The notes beneath the pieces were generated by a model that was not told where the DNA came from, did no database searches, and saw nothing but the letters and a program-made list of their open reading frames with translations. Of a DNA stretch of 64,000 nucleotides, positions 47,925 to 56,406 are shown in pieces. Every line of letters starts with the position of its first letter. Positions within the stretch are counted from its first letter, which is position 1. This stretch comes from SHZI01 sp040080965 (GTDB lineage: Bacteria; Pseudomonadota; Gammaproteobacteria; Steroidobacterales; GCA-2729495), in the NCBI GenBank assembly GCA_040080965.1, contig JBEBHH010000007.1, forward strand, positions 59,763 through 123,762, written 5' to 3'. Position numbers and translations under genes: made by a program.

Positions 47925-49894
47925 CCACGAACCTGCCCGACACCCTCATCGGAGTTCTCGCCGCCAACAGCGGCTCGGACCGCCACATCCACTACCTGAA
48001 TGGCCACGATGACAGGCGCGCCGTCGCCTTTGGCGGGCTGCGCACAGCGGCCCTCGGCGTGCTGTTCCATCTCCAGGCCTTCGGCGCCAGGCCCGGAGAC
48101 CGGGTGATCCTGCACACCTCGAGCAACGAGCAGTTCCTCGACGGGTTCTGGGCCTGCCTGCTGGGCGGCCTCGTGCCGGTCCCGGTTGCCGTCGGCATCA
48201 GCGACGATCACCGACAGAAGCTCCTGCACGTGTTCGCGCAGCTCGGCAATCCGATGGTGTACACCGAGGATGCGCAGCTCTGCAGGCTGCAGGACTACGC
48301 GACGGCGAGCGCCACGGAGGCCCGGGTAGCTGCGCTGGCCGGGCGGTCGCTGATTGTCGAGCGCGTGACCGACGTCTCGCGGCCGGGACGGGAGCACCCG
48401 GTGTCGGCCGACGACATCGCGTTCATCCAGTTTTCCTCCGGCTCCACGAGCACGCCCAAGGGCGTGGTGCTCACCCACCGGAACCTCATGACGAACATCG
48501 GCGCGATCATCGAGCGGGGCCGGTTCACGGACCGGGACGTATCGCTGAGCTGGATGCCGCTGACGCACGACATGGGCCTGATCGGCTTCCACCTGTGCAT
48601 GTTCACGGCCAACATCGAGCACACCATCATGGACACGCGGCTTTTCAGCCGCCGGCCTCTGCTGTGGCTCGAGGAGGCCAGCCGCATCGGCGCAACGCTG
48701 CTCAGCTCGCCAAACTTTGGCTACAAGCACTTCCTGAAGATGTACGAGTCAAAGGGCCTTGACGGGCTGGACCTGTCCCGCGTGCGTCTGCTGTTCAACG
48801 GTGCAGAACCGATCTCCGTGGCACTGTGCAGGCGGTTCATGCAGGAGATGCGGCGCTTTGGCCTGCCCCAATCGGCCATGTATCCGGTGTACGGGCTGGC
48901 CGAGGCCAGCCTGGCAGTCAGCTTCCCCGAGCCGGGACAGGAGTTCCGGACCGTGACCGTGGACCGCGCGTCCCTCGCGGTCGGACGCGTGCCGGCACCG
49001 GCGCCCGCCACGTCGTCCGGCAGCCTCGAGCTGATGGTCCTGGGCAGGCCCATCCGCGACTGCGCCGTGCAGGTGACTGACGACGACGACCGGATCTTGC
49101 CGGCCGGCAACCTGGGTCACGTGCAGATCCGCGGGGGCAACGTGACCAGCGGCTACGCGGGACTCCCGCCGGACCAGCAGCCCCTGACCGCGGATGGCTG
49201 GCTCCGCACCGGAGACCTTGGCTACGTCACGGTGCCGGATGGCGAGCTGGTCATCACCGGGCGACACAAGGAAATCATCTTCGTCAACGGCCAGAACTAC
49301 TACCCTCATGACCTGGAGTCCGTGGCCGAGCAGTACGCGGGCATCGAGCTCGGCAAGGTCGCTGCGGCGGGCGGGTGCAGGGCAGCGGGCGACGAGGACG
49401 AGCTGCTCCTCTTCCTGCTCCACCGCGGTTCGGCAGAGGACTTCCTGCCCCTTGCCAGCCAGGTGCGGCGGCACGTCACGGAACACACGGGGCTTAACGT
49501 CGCGCACGTGATCCCCGTGAGAAGCCTGCCCAAGACCACCAGTGGCAAGCTGCAGCGGGGCAAGCTCGCGCAGGCCTATGCAGACGGCGAATTCGATGCG
49601 TCGATCGCGGAGCTCGGGACGCTGGCAGCTCACATACCCGACGCCGCCAGTGGCGACGGCTCCGACATGGAAACCCGCATCCGGCGGATCTGCGCCTCGG
49701 TCATCACGGACCGGGAAATCGGCGTGGACGACGATTTCTTCGACCTTGGCGTCAGCTCACTGTCGCTCGCGCAGATCCACGAACGCATCGACGAGCAGTT
49801 CCCCGGGCAGCTGGACGTGGAGGACCTGTTCACCAAGTCCACGATCCGGGCGGTGGCCGCGCACCTGGAGGAGCGGCAGCGGGCGGCTGCCTGA
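47921..49894 (+). CDS. Fatty-acyl-AMP ligase fused to an acyl carrier domain
   Basis: 657 residues. The N-terminal 560 or so are an adenylate-forming ligase of FAAL type: FSSGSTSTPKGVVLTHRN (P-loop), WMPLTHDMGLIG, SSPNFGYKHF, YPVYGLAEASLAVSFPE and a C-terminal subdomain with TTSGKLQRGKL. Residues about 580-657 are an ACP/PCP: FFDLGVSSLSL with candidate phosphopantetheinyl Ser613. It would activate a fatty acid as acyl-AMP and load it onto its own carrier. The coupling to the P450 gene (ATGA) predicts hydroxylation or desaturation of the tethered chain. No NRPS or PKS module is in the window. Confidence 0.88.
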   Translation: MTTNLPDTLIGVLAANSGSDRHIHYLNGHDDRRAVAFGGLRTAALGVLFHLQAFGARPGDRVILHTSSNEQFLDGFWACLLGGLVPVPVAVGISDDHRQKLLHVFAQLGNPMVYTEDAQLCRLQDYATASATEARVAALAGRSLIVERVTDVSRPGREHPVSADDIAFIQFSSGSTSTPKGVVLTHRNLMTNIGAIIERGRFTDRDVSLSWMPLTHDMGLIGFHLCMFTANIEHTIMDTRLFSRRPLLWLEEASRIGATLLSSPNFGYKHFLKMYESKGLDGLDLSRVRLLFNGAEPISVALCRRFMQEMRRFGLPQSAMYPVYGLAEASLAVSFPEPGQEFRTVTVDRASLAVGRVPAPAPATSSGSLELMVLGRPIRDCAVQVTDDDDRILPAGNLGHVQIRGGNVTSGYAGLPPDQQPLTADGWLRTGDLGYVTVPDGELVITGRHKEIIFVNGQNYYPHDLESVAEQYAGIELGKVAAAGGCRAAGDEDELLLFLLHRGSAEDFLPLASQVRRHVTEHTGLNVAHVIPVRSLPKTTSGKLQRGKLAQAYADGEFDASIAELGTLAAHIPDAASGDGSDMETRIRRICASVITDREIGVDDDFFDLGVSSLSLAQIHERIDEQFPGQLDVEDLFTKSTIRAVAAHLEERQRAAA

Positions 49895-49934
49895 CTGCCG
49901 ACAAGGCCGGCAACAGCAGCCGGATTATGTTATT

Positions 49935-49950
49935 TTCCAGCCGGTTGGAA
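49935..49950. promoter_or_regulatory. Imperfect palindrome upstream of the ParA-like gene
   Basis: TTCCAGCCGGTTGGAA, an inverted repeat with two mismatches, in an AT-richer stretch (TATTTT..TACTAATAA) 89 bp before the ParA-like start. It could be an operator or part of a promoter. Confidence 0.3.
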
Positions 49951-50038
49951 TACTAATAACGAGCCAATTCTCACCCGAGACCCGGCAACCGGTGCAGGCG
50001 TTCGCCCAGGTTGTAGAGTGTGGGAAGGCAGGCGACCC

Positions 50039-50845
50039 ATGACCCTGAACATCCCAGGCCACCGCGAACTGCGCAAGATCGTGATCCTGAACCCCAAGGG
50101 TGGCTCGGGAAAGACCACGCTCGCCATGAATCTCGCCGGCTACTTCGCCTCCCTCGGCAGGCCGGCGGCCCTCATGGACTTCGACCCCCAGGGTTCCAGC
50201 ATCCGCTGGCTCAAGAAGCGCCCGCAGAACCTGCCCGCGATCTACGGCGTGGCGGCCTTCGAGAAAAAGATGAACATGACGCGAAGCTTCCAGCTGCGCG
50301 TGCCGCCCGAGATCCGCTACCTGGTGGTGGATACGCCCGCCGCCATGACGACGGCGCAGCTGACCGAGTTCACGCCGGGGGCCCACGCCATTCTCGTGCC
50401 GGTGCTGCCATCCGCCATCGACATCCACGCGGCGTCCCGCCTGATAGCGGACCTGCTGCTGGTGGCCAAGGTCAGCCGGCGCATGGGCCGGCTGGGCGTC
50501 GTGGCAAACCGCGTGCGGGAGAACACCCTGGGCTTCCGCAAGCTCATGTCCTTCCTCGACCGCCTGCAGATCCCGATCGTGGGCGCCCTGCGGGACAGCC
50601 AGAACTACGTGCACGCGGCCGACGAAGGCTCGAGCATCCACGAAATGCACTCGTCACGGACCAAGAAGGATCTCGCCAGCTGGCTGCCGCTGACGAGCTG
50701 GCTGGAAATGCGCCTGAACACGCCGCTGACGGACCGGGACGTCCTGCGACTTGGCGACGGGCCGGAGCCCGCCGAGTCCACGGCGGACGTCGTCGACCTC
50801 CGCACGCACCTCGCCCGCCGCGATGCGGAAGGCAGCGGGCCTTAG
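50039..50845 (+). CDS. ParA/MinD-family ATPase, orphan
   Basis: 268 residues. Deviant Walker A ILNPKGGSGKTTLAMNLAG with the two Lys of ParA-type ATPases, Walker A' LMDFDPQGSS, and Walker B LVVDTPAAMT. No ParB or centromere-like repeats are adjacent, so it is not a plasmid partition pair; such orphans often position protein assemblies or chemotaxis/pilus clusters. Start ATG 50039 rather than GTG 50018. It lies 144 bp after the acyl ligase-ACP gene on the same strand and ends convergent with the DUF411 gene by 4 bp. Confidence 0.85.
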   Translation: MTLNIPGHRELRKIVILNPKGGSGKTTLAMNLAGYFASLGRPAALMDFDPQGSSIRWLKKRPQNLPAIYGVAAFEKKMNMTRSFQLRVPPEIRYLVVDTPAAMTTAQLTEFTPGAHAILVPVLPSAIDIHAASRLIADLLLVAKVSRRMGRLGVVANRVRENTLGFRKLMSFLDRLQIPIVGALRDSQNYVHAADEGSSIHEMHSSRTKKDLASWLPLTSWLEMRLNTPLTDRDVLRLGDGPEPAESTADVVDLRTHLARRDAEGSGP

Positions 50846-51300
50846 TTCTTCTGGGTCGAATAGACCGTCGCGGTTCCATCCCTGGCGACGCTGAGCACGT
50901 CATAGGGCGGCGAGCCCGGCACATCCATCCCGGGTGATCCCGCCGGCATGCCGGGAGCCGCGAGACCGAGGATCGCCGGCTTCTCGCGCAGCAGCCGGCG
51001 CACGTCGCTGGCCGGGACGTGGCCTTCGACGACGTAACCGCCGACGAGTGCCGTGTGGCAGGACGCGAGATTCAGGGGCAGCCCGTTGGCCTTCTTGACG
51101 GGATCCACGTTGTCGACATCGGTGACCTCGACGCGGAACCCCGCCGCCTCCATGTGACGGACCCACTTCCCGCAGCAGCCGCAGGTGGGCGTCTTCCAGA
51201 CCTTGACGAGCGGCAGCGGTGCAGCCTGCTGGGCGGGCACCGACGGCGCCATCAGCAGAGTGGCCAGCAGCAGGCCGGGTATCGTCATTCTGATATTCAT
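50842..51300 (-). CDS. DUF411 metal-binding periplasmic protein
   Basis: 152 residues with signal peptide (ends about VPAQQ). The DUF411 motif KTPTCGCCGKWVRHME has three Cys that suggest copper or other soft-metal binding; CHTALVGGYVVEGHVP is the other family block. Commonly found in copper-related loci, but direct function is unproven. 23 bp after dedA on the same strand. Confidence 0.85.
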   Translation of the reverse strand: MNIRMTIPGLLLATLLMAPSVPAQQAAPLPLVKVWKTPTCGCCGKWVRHMEAAGFRVEVTDVDNVDPVKKANGLPLNLASCHTALVGGYVVEGHVPASDVRRLLREKPAILGLAAPGMPAGSPGMDVPGSPPYDVLSVARDGTATVYSTQKN

Positions 51301-51323
51301 GAACAGTGCTCCCGGGGACTGGG

Positions 51324-51971
51324 TCAGTCAGGTTGCGGCGCCGCCCGCTCCCGCACGAACTCAATGACGGCGGGCAGCACGGAGAGGATGATGATACCGA
51401 TGACGACGGCCGAGAAGTTCTCCTTGACGATCGGCACGTTGGCAAAGAAGTAACCGGCCGGGACCAGGAGCAGCACCCAGAGGATGCTGCCCGTGAAATT
51501 GTAGAACTGGTAGCGCAGGTGGGACATCTGGCCCACGCCCGCGGCGAACGGCGCGACCGTACGCACGATGGGAACGAAGCGCGCGATGATCACGGTCTTG
51601 CCGCCGTAGCGCTCGAAGTAGGCATGCGTCTTGTCCAGGTACTGCTGCCGGATGAGGCGGGGGAAACGGCGCTGCAGGCCGACCCCGGCCACACGGCCGA
51701 CCCAGTAGTTCACGGCATTGCCCAGGATCGCCGCCACGATCAGCAGCAGGCACAGGGCCACGACATCAAGGCGCCCGGAAGCCGCGACCGCGCCGGCGGC
51801 GAACAGCAGGGAGTCGCCTGGCAGCAGCGGCATCACCACCAGCCCGGTCTCGCAGAAGATGATCAGGAACAGGATGGCGTAGATCCACATCCCGTAGTTC
51901 GCCACCAGCTCGTCCAGATGGACATCCAGGTGCAGGATGAAGTCGACGAGCTGGAGCACGAGATCGATCAT
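51324..51971 (-). CDS. DedA-family membrane protein
   Basis: 215 residues with four to five hydrophobic segments and the DedA/VTT domain: CETGLVVMPLLPGDSLLFAAG, GNAVNYWVGR, FARFVPIVRTVAPFAAGVG-like sequence (the visible text is IIARFVPIVRTVAPFAAGVG). E. coli YqjA/YghB relatives contribute to envelope function and undecaprenyl-phosphate recycling. It lies 10 bp after the FabD-like gene. Confidence 0.9.
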   Translation of the reverse strand: MIDLVLQLVDFILHLDVHLDELVANYGMWIYAILFLIIFCETGLVVMPLLPGDSLLFAAGAVAASGRLDVVALCLLLIVAAILGNAVNYWVGRVAGVGLQRRFPRLIRQQYLDKTHAYFERYGGKTVIIARFVPIVRTVAPFAAGVGQMSHLRYQFYNFTGSILWVLLLVPAGYFFANVPIVKENFSAVVIGIIILSVLPAVIEFVRERAAPQPD

Positions 51972-51981
51972 TCCTGGCAGC

Positions 51982-52959
51982 CTAGCCGGGGAATGCGGCG
52001 GCAGCTGCGCGCAAGGTCTCGCAATTGATCGCCGCGACGTGGCGGGCCTCCACGCCGGAGACCTTCAGCGTCTTGCGGACGATGCTCTCCAGGTTTGGCC
52101 GCTTTGCCGCAGGACCCTCCTCCGCGCCCAACCCGCCGCCAAATTCCACAAAGGTGGTCACCTGTCGGGCGATCGCCGTATTGAGGCACCCGACCCAGTT
52201 CACGGGATTGAACAGCTGGAAGAACAGCCTCGTACGGATGGACGCCGGCTCGGCGTCATGCAGCCCGCCGGTGTAATTGGAGAGGACGCCGATGGCGGGC
52301 GTGGAGAAGGCCGTCCGGTCCAGGTCATCCCGGAACAGCCGGGCCGCAGTGACCATGAAATAGGTGTGGAACGCGCCCTCCGTCGCCAGGCGGATGGCGC
52401 GCTTGCGTGGCATACGCTCGGCAAGGTCCGCCGCGAGGGCGTCGAGATCGGCATCGCGGCCGCCAACGACCGTCTGGTCCGGCAGGTTGCAGCTGGCCAC
52501 CTGGCAGTAGTGGCGGTCGGCCAGCGGCCGGGCGGTCTCGGCGTCCAGCGTCAGGGCCAGCATGCCGCCCTCGCCGTGCTCGCCCATCAGCTCGCCCCGC
52601 CGGCGAACCAGCCGGAGGGCGTCGTCGAAGCCGAGGGCGCCCGCAGCGACGAGCGCGCTGTACTCCCCCAGGCTGTGCCCCGCCGCCAGCGCTGGCTGGA
52701 GACGGCCGCCGGTCAGCTCCTCGAAGACGCGCAGGCAGGCAATCTCGTGGGTCAGCAGCGCGGGCTGGGTATTGCGCGTAAGGCCGATCTCCCCGGCGGG
52801 ATCGTTGAAGGACAGTTCGCGGAGGTCGAAGCCGAGCACCTCGCTGGCCCGGTCATAGACCTGCCGGGCGGCGGCGAATTCCTGGTAGAGGTCGCTGCCC
52901 ATGCCCCGGTACTGGGAGCCCTGCCCGGGGAACACGAACATCACGCTCTGGTCACTCAT
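51982..52959 (-). CDS. FabD-like acyltransferase (malonyl-CoA:ACP transacylase family)
   Basis: 325 residues: FVFPGQGSQ at the start, nucleophile elbow AGHSLGEYSA (Ser96), and GAFHTYFM (His198) as catalytic base. E. coli FabD has an RGxxMQ element where this has RRGELMGEH, so the acyl selectivity may differ. It is not with fabH/fabG, and could serve fatty acid synthesis or the nearby carrier-protein system. Start ATG 52959 with AGGAACGA upstream; a 58-residue upstream extension is rejected. 83 bp downstream of avtA on the same strand. Confidence 0.85.
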   Translation of the reverse strand: MSDQSVMFVFPGQGSQYRGMGSDLYQEFAAARQVYDRASEVLGFDLRELSFNDPAGEIGLTRNTQPALLTHEIACLRVFEELTGGRLQPALAAGHSLGEYSALVAAGALGFDDALRLVRRRGELMGEHGEGGMLALTLDAETARPLADRHYCQVASCNLPDQTVVGGRDADLDALAADLAERMPRKRAIRLATEGAFHTYFMVTAARLFRDDLDRTAFSTPAIGVLSNYTGGLHDAEPASIRTRLFFQLFNPVNWVGCLNTAIARQVTTFVEFGGGLGAEEGPAAKRPNLESIVRKTLKVSGVEARHVAAINCETLRAAAAAFPG

Positions 52960-53042
52960 CGGTCGTTCCTGCGGCCGTTGCCGGTCCGTCTGCTGGAGTG
53001 GCCGGGAAGGATACGGTCGGGCGCGGGCGCCGACAACCTTGG

Positions 53043-54305
53043 TCAGGCCTGCCAGCGCCGCACTTCGTCGCCGATGATCCCGATGCCCTGCCGGACCGTT
53101 GCCTCGTCCCGCGCGTAGGTGATCCGCAGGCACTGGTCACGGTGTGGCCAGTGCTCCGTTGGCGATTCCCGGAGGCCCGGGAAGAAGTGGTGCCCGGACA
53201 GCACGAGCACGCCGCGGGCCTTCAACCGGGCGTAGAGCTCGGCACTGGTAATGGACAGGCGGGGCAGCCACAGCCAGAGGAACAGCGCGCCTTCGGGCGT
53301 GTGCACCCGCCAGTCGCAATCGCCGAGCGCTTCGCGAAGCCAGGCCAGCGCCTGGGTGGCGCGCTGCTGGTAGAAGGGCCTGATCACTGCACGGGACAGC
53401 CGGACGATCTCGCCGCTGGCCACGAGCTGCCGCACGAGCACCGGGCCGACGCTGCCAACGGCCAGGCTGGTGACGGCCGTCATGGCGCCCAGCGCCGCCA
53501 CGATCTCCGGCCGGGCCACGATGATGCCGGTGCGGATCCCGGGAAGCCCCAGCTTGGACAGGCTCATGCAGACGATGGTGTTTTCGTCCCAGACCGGCGT
53601 GGCATGGGTGAAGACGATCTGCGGAAACGGCAGTCCGTAGGCGCTGTCTAGAATGAGCGGCACGTCCAGCCGGCGGGCCAACGCCCGCAACCGGTGCACC
53701 TCCTCGTCGGTGAGCACGTTGCCGGTCGGGTTGGTGGGCCGGGATACGCAGATCGCCGCGACGTCGCGCGCGTCCTCCAACGCCGCAAAGTCGACCCGGT
53801 ACTTGAAGAGCCTGTCCGGCAGCAGGTCGATGGCCGGCCGGCGGGCGATGAACAGGTCTTCCGTAACGCCGAGATCACCGTAGCCGATGTACTCGGGGGT
53901 CAGCGGGAGCAGGATGCGGCGGTTGACGCGATCGGGCTGCGGGCCCGCGAGCAGGTTGAAGAGCAGGAAAAACCCCTGCTGGCTGCCCGCCGTGAGCGCA
54001 ATGTTCTCCGGACCAACCTGCCAGCCGCACTCGCGGCGCAGAAGTCCGGCGAGGGCGACGCGGAAGGTCTGCTCCCCCGCCGGGTCGGGATAGTCCGCCA
54101 CGAGCCGGCGGAAATCCCTGTCGTCACCGAGCACCGCCCGGAACTGCTCCCGGAACACGGCCAGCATCTCCGGTATGTGAGCGGGATTGCCGCCACCGAG
54201 CATCATGGGCGGCTCGTCGGCGGCCATGGCGGCCCCCAGGTCCGTCATGAGCTCGACCGCCCCCGTGTGGCGCGTGAAGCGCTGGCCGAAAGTGGAGAAT
54301 TTCAT
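53043..54305 (-). CDS. avtA: Valine--pyruvate aminotransferase
   Basis: PLP-dependent transfer between L-valine and pyruvate (alanine/valine interconversion). 420 residues, close in order to E. coli AvtA: FSTFGQRFTRHTGAVELM, LGGGNPAHIPEM, LTPEYIGYGDLG, CVSRPTNPTGNVLTDEE, CMSLSKLGLPGIRTG (PLP Lys) and HFFPGLRE. Start ATG 54305 matches the family N-terminus; the longer frame crosses a REP element. Upstream on this strand is a ThDP enzyme that could in principle act on 2-keto acids. Confidence 0.93.
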   Translation of the reverse strand: MKFSTFGQRFTRHTGAVELMTDLGAAMAADEPPMMLGGGNPAHIPEMLAVFREQFRAVLGDDRDFRRLVADYPDPAGEQTFRVALAGLLRRECGWQVGPENIALTAGSQQGFFLLFNLLAGPQPDRVNRRILLPLTPEYIGYGDLGVTEDLFIARRPAIDLLPDRLFKYRVDFAALEDARDVAAICVSRPTNPTGNVLTDEEVHRLRALARRLDVPLILDSAYGLPFPQIVFTHATPVWDENTIVCMSLSKLGLPGIRTGIIVARPEIVAALGAMTAVTSLAVGSVGPVLVRQLVASGEIVRLSRAVIRPFYQQRATQALAWLREALGDCDWRVHTPEGALFLWLWLPRLSITSAELYARLKARGVLVLSGHHFFPGLRESPTEHWPHRDQCLRITYARDEATVRQGIGIIGDEVRRWQA

Positions 54306-54323
54306 GGGGGTAGCTTCCTTGAC

Positions 54324-54380
54324 TGTAGGAGCGCCTTCAGGCGCGACATTCTGCGAGTCGCGCCTGAAGGCGCTCCTACA
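54324..54380. repeat. REP palindrome C (REPIN)
   Basis: Perfect 24-bp inverted repeat (54324-54347 and 54357-54380), spacer 9 nt, arms with TAGGAGCGCC as in REP B. The right arm, read on the minus strand, gives the TAG stop (54378-54376) of the ThDP enzyme gene; the left arm lies 18 bp upstream of avtA. Confidence 0.9.
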
Positions 54381-56289
54381 CGCGTCGGGTACGCCCGGCC
54401 GCGATCGAGATCTGCGGGTGCCACGTCTGCTCGGTCGGCGCACCGCGCCGGTCGAGCTGCATGATCATCGCGTCAATGAGGTACGGCCGTCCCTCCCGTA
54501 GCACCGCGGTGCCCCGCTTCAGCGCCTTCCGGAACTCGCCCGGCGTGCTGGCGCGCTGGCCATCGATGCCGAAGCTCCGGGCCAGGCCGGCGAAATCCAC
54601 CAGCGGGTTCCCGAGGTAGCAGGTCACGTCCTTCCAGAGGTCCCGTGTGTCCTGATTGGACAGCAGTGGCGAGTTGTTCTGGATCCGGTTCCGCTCGTTG
54701 TCGTAGCTGCGGTTGTTCATCACGATGATCAGCACCGGCACGTCATAGCGCGAGGCGGTCCACAGGGCCTCCACCTGGCCGAACAGCAGCGCGCCGTCGC
54801 CCACCATGCAGACGACCTGCTGGTCCGGCTTCGCGATCTTCACACCGATGGCCGCGCCGATGCCCCAGCCGAGCGCGAAGCCCGTAGTCTGGCCGATCAG
54901 CCGCTTGCGCCCGCGGTCCAGGTCGAGCCACTCGAACGGCGTCCGGTAGTCGAGCTCCGGGACGATGATCGCGTCGCCCTCGAGCGCCGAGTCCAGCTCC
55001 GCGGACACGCGCTCCCACGACATGGGGCTCGCGTTCCAGGTGGCCTCCGCATCGGCCTTCCGCCGCGCATCGGCCTTCGCCTGGGCCTCCCGGGCCGCTG
55101 CCAGACGCGGCGCCGCCAGCGCGGCGAGGCGGTCGGGGGTGGCCATGCCCTGGATGGCGTCCCGCAGGGCGACGAGGGTCTCCTTGAGTCCGGCAGCGAT
55201 GGCGATGTCGGTGGGATAGGTGTTGGCGATCTCCTGGTACTCGATTCGGGCGTGGACAAGCCGGGCCTTTTTCGGGGGCGGCGACGCGAACACCGTCGGG
55301 TCGGGCATCGGCCCGCCCAGGTTCACGAAGAGGTCGGTCTTCGCCAGGTCCCGCGGCAGGCCCAGCCCGTAGAACCCCGCGAACAGCGGGTTCCGGAACG
55401 GGAAGTCGCTGTAAACGCTGTAGCCCTGCGCGACCGACGCGCCCGTGAGCTCCGCGAGCGCGATCAGGTCGTCCGTGGCGCCCGCCCGGGTGACCTCCGC
55501 TCCCGCGCAGAGCATCGGCGACTTCGCCTCGATCAGCCACTTCGCCGCCTGCTCGATGAGTTCCGCCTTCGGCTGCATCTCGAGAGGAACGTTGAAGCGC
55601 TCCTGGGGATAGATCGTCTGCTTGACGTTCTTCATCCCGAGCAGGTCCAGGGACATGCGCACGTGGACCGGGCCGCCGGGCGGTGTCTGCGCCACCTTGA
55701 GGCCACGGCGGATCATCTCGGCGATCTGCCGCTCGTTGCGCAGCTCCCAGCGCCACTTGGTGAAGGCCACCATCGACTCCAGCCAGTTGTCCATCTGCTG
55801 GAAGCCGTTGCGGCCCTCGAAGTAGGTGCTCGTCCCGTCGGCCAGGACCAGGATCGACGACCGGTCCTTCCAGGCGTTGTAGAGGTTGTTCATGGTGCTG
55901 GGGACGGCGACTCCGGGCACGATGAGCACCGATGGCCGGTTCGTCGCCAGCTCGTAGCCGTGGGCCATGCTGGTGGCCTGTGACTCAGCAAGGGACAGGA
56001 TCATCTGCGGATCGGGACGCAGGGTCAGCGCGTCGAAGAACGCAGACATGCCGGTTGCCGTGGTGCCAAAAATGTAGCGCACGCCGGCGGCGCGCAGGGT
56101 CTCGACGAGCACCTCGGCTCCTGTGCCGGTGAACGGCACTCCCTCGGTGGCCGGGGGAATCTGGGCGCCGGCCGCGCTGGCCAGCAGCGAGTTCACCGCC
56201 GGCGCGCTCAGGCCAAGGGCGGCAAGGCTCCTGCCAAACTCCCGCCGGGAAATCTCCCGCCCAAGGAATTGCATCAGCAGATCGCGCAT
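54376..56289 (-). CDS. ThDP-dependent enzyme (acetolactate synthase/decarboxylase-like) with Tat signal
   Basis: 637 residues. After an N-terminal SRREFGRSLAALGLSAPAV, which fits a Tat signal, come the three ThDP-enzyme domains: PYR (GTGAEVLVETLRAAGVRYIF, active-site-type Glu in SLAESQATSMAHGY), a central domain, and PP (GDGALLFGQVEALWTASRYD, with NNRSYDNERN; GDG at about residue 496). Family members include acetolactate synthases, benzoylformate/indolepyruvate decarboxylases and lyases. Start ATG 56289. Its stop comes from REP C. Divergent from the TetR gene with 117 bp between starts. Export of a ThDP enzyme is unusual and should be tested. Confidence 0.78.
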   Translation of the reverse strand: MRDLLMQFLGREISRREFGRSLAALGLSAPAVNSLLASAAGAQIPPATEGVPFTGTGAEVLVETLRAAGVRYIFGTTATGMSAFFDALTLRPDPQMILSLAESQATSMAHGYELATNRPSVLIVPGVAVPSTMNNLYNAWKDRSSILVLADGTSTYFEGRNGFQQMDNWLESMVAFTKWRWELRNERQIAEMIRRGLKVAQTPPGGPVHVRMSLDLLGMKNVKQTIYPQERFNVPLEMQPKAELIEQAAKWLIEAKSPMLCAGAEVTRAGATDDLIALAELTGASVAQGYSVYSDFPFRNPLFAGFYGLGLPRDLAKTDLFVNLGGPMPDPTVFASPPPKKARLVHARIEYQEIANTYPTDIAIAAGLKETLVALRDAIQGMATPDRLAALAAPRLAAAREAQAKADARRKADAEATWNASPMSWERVSAELDSALEGDAIIVPELDYRTPFEWLDLDRGRKRLIGQTTGFALGWGIGAAIGVKIAKPDQQVVCMVGDGALLFGQVEALWTASRYDVPVLIIVMNNRSYDNERNRIQNNSPLLSNQDTRDLWKDVTCYLGNPLVDFAGLARSFGIDGQRASTPGEFRKALKRGTAVLREGRPYLIDAMIMQLDRRGAPTEQTWHPQISIAAGRTRRV

Positions 56290-56406
56290 CGTGTGCCCCT
56301 CGCCCAACGGTGCCTTGCATCATAATGGAGTCCCGTGCGGCAATTGACCGCTAGCTGGGACCGGCAACCTGGCGGTATGGTGCTCCTTTGCGAACGAGAG
56401 GGCGCC

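Noticed and set aside
45742..54305. A complete NRPS/PKS biosynthetic cluster
   Set aside because: Only a ligase-ACP, a P450, a FabD-like transacylase and an acyltransferase are visible; no condensation, ketosynthase or thioesterase domain was seen.
50842..56289. One continuous operon from the ThDP enzyme to DUF411
   Set aside because: A perfect REP palindrome and differing spacings lie between the ThDP gene and avtA, and the functions do not form an obvious pathway; co-transcription of avtA to DUF411 remains possible but is not shown.
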